Of a stretch of 64,000 nt of DNA, positions 59,599 to 64,000 are shown in pieces. The translations under genes and the position numbers were made by a program. Under the pieces are notes generated by a model. That model worked only from the letters and a program-made list of their open reading frames with translations. It was not told the DNA's origin and made no database searches. Each line of letters begins with the position of its first letter. Positions within the stretch are counted from its first letter, which is position 1. This DNA comes from Streptomyces sp. SCSIO 75703 (lineage in GTDB: Bacteria; Actinomycetota; Actinomycetes; Streptomycetales; Streptomycetaceae), in contig NZ_CP144555.1 of NCBI RefSeq assembly GCF_036607905.1, forward strand, positions 558,001 through 622,000, in the 5' to 3' direction.

Positions 59599-60048
59599 CC
59601 GAACTCACTCCCTGGGTACCGGCGGGGCCGGGCCTGTGCATGGCGGGCGCCCGTGCCGGGGGCACCCGGGCGACATGTCGGCAGAGGCTATCGGATGCTC
59701 GGAACAGCGTGTTCACCACCCGTTCGACGGCTGGTCGACACGGTGTGCGCCCGCCTTCGCCGCGATCATCATCGGGGATCGGGGGCCCGGCCCACAAACC
59801 GCCCGCGCAGATCGGGCATCGAGGACATCGCACGGGGTCGCCACTCCCTCACGGAGTGTCAGGCACGCCGGAACGGCGTCACCCGCGGACGCCTGCGGGC
59901 CGCGCCCCGGCCGTCGGCCACGACGCGGTTGAGCTGCGAGGACGTTTTCGCAGGTCAGGGGAATGACAACGGTGTTCAGTCCCGTTTTGCCCTATACCCC
60001 CCACCCGTAGTTGACTGTGGTCCGGACCCACACAGGGAGGCTGCTTTC
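59599..60048. other. Divergent promoter region of the CDP-alcohol cluster and zitB
   Basis: 450 nt without a gene. It must hold the leftward promoter of the seven-gene cluster and the rightward promoter of zitB. The Zur-like site at 59964-59978 is described separately. A TATACC hexamer (59993-59998) is a possible -10 for zitB. Confidence 0.55.
59964..59978 (+). promoter_or_regulatory. Zur-box-like site upstream of zitB
   Basis: TGACAAC-G-GTGTTCA is a 7-1-7 dyad with one mismatch per arm from the Streptomyces Zur core TGAAAAC-G-GTTTTCA. It lies 71-85 nt upstream of the ATG. In S. coelicolor the CDF exporter zitB (SCO6751, from memory) is activated by Zur at high zinc, so a site here fits that model. 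Confidence 0.6.
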
Positions 60049-60981
60049 ATGGGGGCTGGGCACGATCACGGACACACTCACGGGGCCGGCGGCACGGTGA
60101 CCGCCGCGCACCGGGGCCGGCTGCGCGTGGCGCTGGGCATCACGCTGAGCGTCATGGTCGTCGAGATCGTCGGCGGGATGGTCGCGGACTCGCTGGCGCT
60201 GGTCGCCGACGCGGCGCACATGGCGACCGACGCCCTGGGGCTGGGGATGGCGCTGCTCGCCATCCACTTCGCCGCCCGCCCGCCGAGCGACCGGCGCACC
60301 TTCGGCTACGCCCGCGCGGAGATCCTGGCGGCGCTGGCCAACTGCCTGCTGCTGCTCGGGGTCGGCGGGTACGTGCTGTACGAGGCGATCGACCGGTTCA
60401 TCACGCCCGCCGAGACCGCGGGTGAGCTGACCGTGATCTTCGGCGCGGTGGGCCTGGTGGCCAACATGATCTCGCTGTCCCTGCTGATGAAGGGGCAGAA
60501 GGAGAGCCTCAACGTGCGCGGGGCGTTCCTGGAGGTCGCCGCCGACGCGCTGGGCTCCGTCGCCGTGATCGTCTCGGCGCTGGTGATCCTCGCCACCGGC
60601 TGGCAGCCGGCCGACCCGATCGCCTCGCTGGTCATCGGCCTGATGATCGTGCCGCGCACGCTGCGACTGCTGCGCGAGACGCTGGACGTCCTGCTGGAGT
60701 CGGCGCCGAAGGGCGTGGACATGGCCGAGGTGCGGGCGCACATCCTGGCGCTGGACGGCGTGGAGGACGTGCACGACCTGCACGCCTGGACGATCACCTC
60801 GGGGATGCCGGTCCTCTCCGCGCACGTGGTGGTGAGCGGCGACGTCCTGAACGCGATCGGCCACGAGAAGATGCTGCACGAGTTGCAGGGCTGCCTGGGC
60901 GACCACTTCGACGTGGAGCACTGCACCTTCCAGCTGGAGCCGAGCGGCCACGCGCAGCACGAGGCCCGGCTCTGCCACTGA
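60049..60981 (+). CDS. zitB: Cation diffusion facilitator (zinc exporter)
   Basis: 310 residues, six membrane helices of the CDF family. An N-terminal His tract (HDHGHTH, H5-H11) precedes TM2 with LVADAAHMATDALGL (H57-xxx-D61). TM5 has LEVAADALGSVAVI, where the usual His is Glu162 with Asp166. The cytoplasmic C-terminal domain follows TM6, with DLHAWTITSG. ATG follows GGGAGG. It exports zinc, perhaps cobalt or cadmium. Confidence 0.9.
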   Translation: MGAGHDHGHTHGAGGTVTAAHRGRLRVALGITLSVMVVEIVGGMVADSLALVADAAHMATDALGLGMALLAIHFAARPPSDRRTFGYARAEILAALANCLLLLGVGGYVLYEAIDRFITPAETAGELTVIFGAVGLVANMISLSLLMKGQKESLNVRGAFLEVAADALGSVAVIVSALVILATGWQPADPIASLVIGLMIVPRTLRLLRETLDVLLESAPKGVDMAEVRAHILALDGVEDVHDLHAWTITSGMPVLSAHVVVSGDVLNAIGHEKMLHELQGCLGDHFDVEHCTFQLEPSGHAQHEARLCH

Positions 60982-61349
60982 GCGGCACCCGGCCGGGCGG
61001 AGCCTGCGGCGGGACCGGCAGGCCGGGACCGGGGCGCGACGGGCGGGCCGGGACCAGGGTGGGCGGGGCGGTGGGAGTGCAGGCGCCGCCGGGGGGCGCG
61101 CGGTGTGGAACGCGCCGGTCGGCGCCGCCGTCCGCCCTCCGGCCGCGTCCGGATACCGCCGGTCGGACCCGGACGGTTCCCGGCGGCGCGCGACGGGCAC
61201 GATCTTCCTTCAAGCCCCTCCTCGGCACCCGACCGGTGACGGACGTGACCCGCGCCACCGCGTGGGACATGCGGGTACGCCGGGAAGTGCCGAGAGTGCC
61301 GGTTGCGTGCGGCACACTTGGGGCGCGAGGACCGAAGCGAAGGATGGGT
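60982..61349. other. Intergenic region between zitB and idi
   Basis: 368 nt of GC-rich sequence with scattered ggccgggacc repeats and no gene. The idi promoter is presumably just upstream of 61340; no -10/-35 pair is clear. Confidence 0.45.
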
Positions 61350-61943
61350 ATGCCGATCACTCCTGCCACCGCGACGCACAGTTCGTCGAACGGCACCGCA
61401 GACGCGATTTTGCTGGAACTGGTCGACGAGAACGGTGTGACGATCGGTAGCGCGGAGAAGCTCTCCGCGCACCAGCCGCCCGGACGGCTGCACCGCGCCT
61501 TCTCCGTGTTCCTCTTCGACGAGCGGGGCCGGCTGCTGCTCCAGCAGCGGGCGCTGGGCAAGTACCACTCCCCCGGTGTGTGGTCCAACACCTGCTGCGG
61601 CCACCCCTACCCGGGCGAGGGCCCCCTCGCCGCGGCGGCCCGGCGCACCCACGAGGAGCTGCGGGTCTCGCCGACGCTGATCGCCGAGGCGGGCACCGTG
61701 CGCTACAACCACCCGGACCCCGCCTCCGGGCTGGTCGAGCAGGAGTACAACCACCTCTTCGTCGGCCTGGTGCAGGCCGAGCCGCGGCCCGATCCGGAGG
61801 AGGTGGCCGCGACCGCCTTCGCCACCCCGGCCGAGCTGGCCGAGCGGCGGGAGAAGGACACCTTCTCGGTGTGGTTCGGGACCGTGCTGGACGCGGCCCG
61901 GCCCGCGATCCGCGAGTTGACGGGAGCGTCCGCCGGCTGGTGA
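61350..61943 (+). CDS. idi: Isopentenyl-diphosphate delta-isomerase, type I
   Basis: 197 residues, Nudix fold. NTCCGHPYPGE carries the catalytic Cys and metal His, and EQEYNHLF the catalytic Glu; LLLQQRALGKYHSPGVWSN and AARRTHEELRVS form the Nudix-like region. It interconverts IPP and DMAPP, supplying both for the hopanoid and other isoprenoid routes. The ATG at 61350 follows AAGGA; an ATG six bases upstream abuts the site and is less likely. Confidence 0.95.
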   Translation: MPITPATATHSSSNGTADAILLELVDENGVTIGSAEKLSAHQPPGRLHRAFSVFLFDERGRLLLQQRALGKYHSPGVWSNTCCGHPYPGEGPLAAAARRTHEELRVSPTLIAEAGTVRYNHPDPASGLVEQEYNHLFVGLVQAEPRPDPEEVAATAFATPAELAERREKDTFSVWFGTVLDAARPAIRELTGASAGW

Positions 61944-62004
61944 GACGCGCCCCGGTCCGGGACGGGCGCCCGGCTCCCACGGCCCGGTCCGGGACGCGGG
62001 GGCC

Positions 62005-62019
62005 GGACGCGGAGCGTCC
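62005..62019 (-). terminator. Small hairpin after the ATPase gene
   Basis: GGACGC (62005-62010) and GCGTCC (62014-62019) with a 3-nt loop, just past the minus-strand stop at 62024. The surrounding gap also has two CCCGGTCCGGGACG direct repeats (61951 and 61983). Confidence 0.4.
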
Positions 62020-62023
62020 CGGC

Positions 62024-62584
62024 TCAGCGTGAGGGGGCGGGCGGGGGCAGGAGCGGTGTGAGCGGCAGGGCGGCCCAGATCACCTTGCCGCCGCCCGCCG
62101 TGTGCGCCACGTCGCACGCCCCGCCCGCCTCCGTCGTGATCTCCCGCACCAGGAGCAGCCCGCGTCCGCCGGTGCGGCCGTGGTCGGTCTCCAGGGCCGT
62201 CGGCCGGTAGGGGTGGCTGTCCTCGACGCAGACGCGGACCCACTCGGCGCCGACGGCGACCTCCACCGCGAGCGTCGGGGAGAGCACCGCCGCGTGCCGG
62301 ACGGCGTTGGTGACCAGCTCCGAGACGATCAGGAGCAGCCCCTGCACCACCTCGTCGGCGACCGGCACGCCCTGGCGCAGCAGCAGGTCCCGCACGGCGT
62401 GCCGGGCCTGCGGGACCGAGGCGTCGACGGCCGGGGCGGTGAAGCGCCAGACGCCCTCGTACGGCAGGGGCCGGGCGGGCCCGGGGTCGGGGAGCGGGGC
62501 CCGGGGGCCGTGCGGGCACGGGCCGGTCCCGCGCCCCTCGTCGTCCATCGTCCGGTCGCCACCCTCGCGCTCGATTGTCGCCAC
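62024..62584 (-). CDS. Anti-sigma-like ATP-binding protein (HATPase_c)
   Basis: 186 residues. N-box LIVSELVTNAVRHAAVLSP, G1 VCVEDSHPYRP and G2 GGRGLLLVREIT are the RsbW-type ATPase set. It may regulate a sigma factor or anti-anti-sigma, but no partner is next to it. It is the second such gene in the window (see 12622-13152). The start at GTG 62584 or ATG 62548 is not resolved. Confidence 0.8.
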   Translation of the reverse strand: MATIEREGGDRTMDDEGRGTGPCPHGPRAPLPDPGPARPLPYEGVWRFTAPAVDASVPQARHAVRDLLLRQGVPVADEVVQGLLLIVSELVTNAVRHAAVLSPTLAVEVAVGAEWVRVCVEDSHPYRPTALETDHGRTGGRGLLLVREITTEAGGACDVAHTAGGGKVIWAALPLTPLLPPPAPSR

Positions 62585-62826
62585 ACCCCGAGTGTTGGCA
62601 ACGCGCCCCTCCCGACCGAAGAACTGAACAGAAGTCAGCGCTTATCGAGCGATTCTGATCGTTGTCGTAGGACACGGTCGGTTTCAGGACTGTTCCTGTC
62701 GTGAGTGCGCGGACTCGGCGAACATGCCGGGTGGTACGGGTTCGGCAGGCCCGTCCTCCCGCCCACCCGCTCCGCGTGGCCGCCCTCCGCCGGGCCGCCG
62801 CGGCGCCGCTCGCTACCATCCCGGAC

Positions 62827-63582
62827 ATGGAGCCCCAGTTGAGGCACCGGGTCGACGACTCGGTCGCCACCGTCGTCGTCAGTCATCCGGCCCGGCGCAA
62901 CGCCATGACGACACGGATGTGGCGGGAGCTGCCCGGCCTGCTCGACGCGCTGGCGGCGGACCCCGGCGTCCGCGCCCTGGTGCTCACCGGCGAGGGCGCC
63001 ACGTTCTGCGCCGGGGCCGACATCACGACCCTGCGCGACGGCGCCGAGGAGGCGCAGGCCCTCGCGGTGCGCGCCGAGGAGGCCCTCGCCGCCTTCCCCG
63101 GGCCGACGCTGGCCGCGATCCGGGGGCACTGCGTGGGGGGTGGCGCGCAACTCGCCGCCGCCTGCGACCTGCGCTTCGCCGAGGAGGGCGCGCTGTTCGG
63201 CGTGACCCCGGCGAAGCTGGGCGTGGTCTACCCGGCGTCCGCGACCCGGCGGCTGGTCGCCCTGGTGGGTCCCGCCACCGCCAAGTACCTCCTGTTCTCG
63301 GGTGAGTTGATCGACGCCGGGCGGGCGCTGCGCACCGGCCTGATCGACGAGGTGCTGCCCGCGGGCGAACTCGCCGCGCGGGTGGACGCGTTCGCCCGCA
63401 CGCTGGTGTCCCGCTCGCGGCTCACTCAGGCCGCGGCGAAGGAGTTCGCGGCGGGCCGGGACGACCGGGAGGCGTACTGGGCGCGGCAGGCCCGCGACAG
63501 CGGCGAGACCGCCGAGGGCGTCGCCGCCTTCCTGGAGCGCCGGACCCCGCGCTTCGGCTGGAGCGCGCCCGCCCCCGAGTGA
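62827..63582 (+). CDS. Crotonase-fold (enoyl-CoA hydratase/isomerase-like) protein, non-canonical site
   Basis: 251 residues. The oxyanion-hole pair is GEGATFCAGADI and GHCVGGGAQLAAACDL. Where hydratases carry the first catalytic Glu (PEIxLG), this has PAKLGV, and the second Glu region is also not conserved, so simple hydration is unlikely. An isomerase, dehalogenase or C-C lyase is possible. The start at ATG 62827 is preferred; a GTG at 62701 would add an unrelated leader. It is on the plus strand, followed by the SCO6745-family gene. Confidence 0.85.
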   Translation: MEPQLRHRVDDSVATVVVSHPARRNAMTTRMWRELPGLLDALAADPGVRALVLTGEGATFCAGADITTLRDGAEEAQALAVRAEEALAAFPGPTLAAIRGHCVGGGAQLAAACDLRFAEEGALFGVTPAKLGVVYPASATRRLVALVGPATAKYLLFSGELIDAGRALRTGLIDEVLPAGELAARVDAFARTLVSRSRLTQAAAKEFAAGRDDREAYWARQARDSGETAEGVAAFLERRTPRFGWSAPAPE

Positions 63583-63651
63583 CCCGGGCCGGCGGCCGGG
63601 AACACCCCGTACCCCTGGAGGACGTACTGAGCGGTTGGTAACGTCGCCGCC

Positions 63652-64000
63652 ATGACGTCTGCCGCCCCGGAGGCGCGTGCCGCGCGCCGTTGCCACAACG
63701 CGCTGAACACGCTGCACTCGACGCACTTCTTCTCCCCCGACCTGGACCGGGAGATGGCCGCGCTCGGCGTGCGCGATCCCCGCGCCGTGAACTTCGCGGC
63801 CCGTGCCGCCGCGCTCGGAGCGGTCGGTGCCGGTCCGGTGACGGCGGCCTTCTACAACTACCGGCACGAGCTGGTCGCCCGGCACCTGCCCGCCCTGTGG
63901 GAGACCGTCTCCCCGGCGCAGGCGCTCGCCGCCCGGCTGCGCGCCGTCGACGCGACCCTGCGCCGCCAGCTGGGCGAGGAGACGCTGGCGTCGCCCGAGA
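63652..64000 (+). CDS. SCO6745-family protein, 5' part (continues past the window)
   Basis: From ATG 63652 the frame stays open to the window end (116 residues seen): NALNTLHSTHFFSPDLDREM, AVNFAARAAALGAVGAGPVTAAFYNY, then HLPALWETVSPAQALAARLRAVDA. From memory it matches the Streptomyces SCO6745 family (helical, some members described as SalK-like), supporting the assigned synteny. The function is unclear. Confidence 0.75.
   Translation, partial: MTSAAPEARAARRCHNALNTLHSTHFFSPDLDREMAALGVRDPRAVNFAARAAALGAVGAGPVTAAFYNYRHELVARHLPALWETVSPAQALAARLRAVDATLRRQLGEETLASPE

Noticed and set aside
57634..60048. A long leader fused to zitB on the plus strand
   Set aside because: The reading is antisense to the DUF5941 gene. 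The CDF family begins at ATG 60049 with a good ribosome site.

Overview
This 64 kb window is chromosomal DNA of a Streptomyces or very close relative. The evidence is very high G+C with strong third-position GC bias, GGAGG-type ribosome binding sites with many GTG and TTG starts, two TTA codons, a complete conservon (histidine kinase-like / roadblock / DUF742 / Ras-like GTPase), an LAxTG sortase-E substrate, a tRNA gene without an encoded CCA, and a streptomycete-type hopanoid operon. From memory, the order tdh-kbl ... hopanoid operon ... zitB-idi ... SCO6745-family gene follows the S. coelicolor region around SCO6745-SCO6800. That correspondence was not computed.

Layout. 1-5.4 kb: the end of an IclR regulator, an AraC regulator, and a convergent four-gene operon made of a flavin-dependent (LLM) monooxygenase, two flavin reductases and an aldehyde dehydrogenase. 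5.4-10 kb: an LAxTG-anchored surface protein behind a DasR-like operator, and a secreted M9 collagenase. 10-19 kb: a GntR regulator, an Xaa-Pro aminopeptidase, an anti-sigma-like ATPase with a TTA codon, a LysR regulator, an acetyltransferase, tRNA-Pro(GGG), a split transketolase driven by a MerR-type promoter, an MFS exporter and an MmcQ-like protein. 19-22.5 kb: threonine catabolism (tdh-kbl) followed by a LysR gene. 22.6-27 kb: a conservon with a GAF protein. 27-34 kb: a phosphotriesterase-like hydrolase coupled to a YdcZ-type transporter, a LacI regulator divergent from a GATase1-like gene with shared operators, an M20 peptidase and an MBL hydrolase. 34-38.5 kb: a CMD/AhpD-like protein, an SGNH hydrolase, a LysM-M23 wall peptidase under a c-di-AMP (ydaO) riboswitch, a tyrosine phosphatase, and a 38-aa membrane protein translationally coupled to an XRE-cupin regulator with tandem operators.

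39-52 kb: the hopanoid operon, transcribed leftward as hpnC-hpnD-hpnE-polyprenyl synthase-shc-hpnG-hpnH-ispG-dxs-aminotransferase. It supplies its own MEP-pathway enzymes and runs from precursor to the aminobacteriohopanetriol side chain. 52.4-59.6 kb: seven tightly overlapping leftward genes forming an apparently undescribed CDP-alcohol glycopolymer or phospholipid system. They encode a DUF5941/CDP-alcohol phosphotransferase fusion, a LicC-like nucleotidyltransferase, a glycerol-1-phosphate-dehydrogenase-like enzyme, a second CDP-alcohol phosphotransferase lacking the last catalytic Asp, a GT2 glycosyltransferase and a TagGH-type exporter. 60-64 kb: a zitB-type zinc exporter behind a Zur-box-like site, idi (IPP isomerase), another anti-sigma-like ATPase, a crotonase-fold protein lacking the usual catalytic Glu, and the start of a SCO6745-family gene.

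No insertion sequences, prophage, CRISPR arrays or integrase genes were seen. The region looks like chromosomal arm/core boundary with metabolic, envelope and regulatory genes. All functions are assigned by reading motifs; no database search was run.
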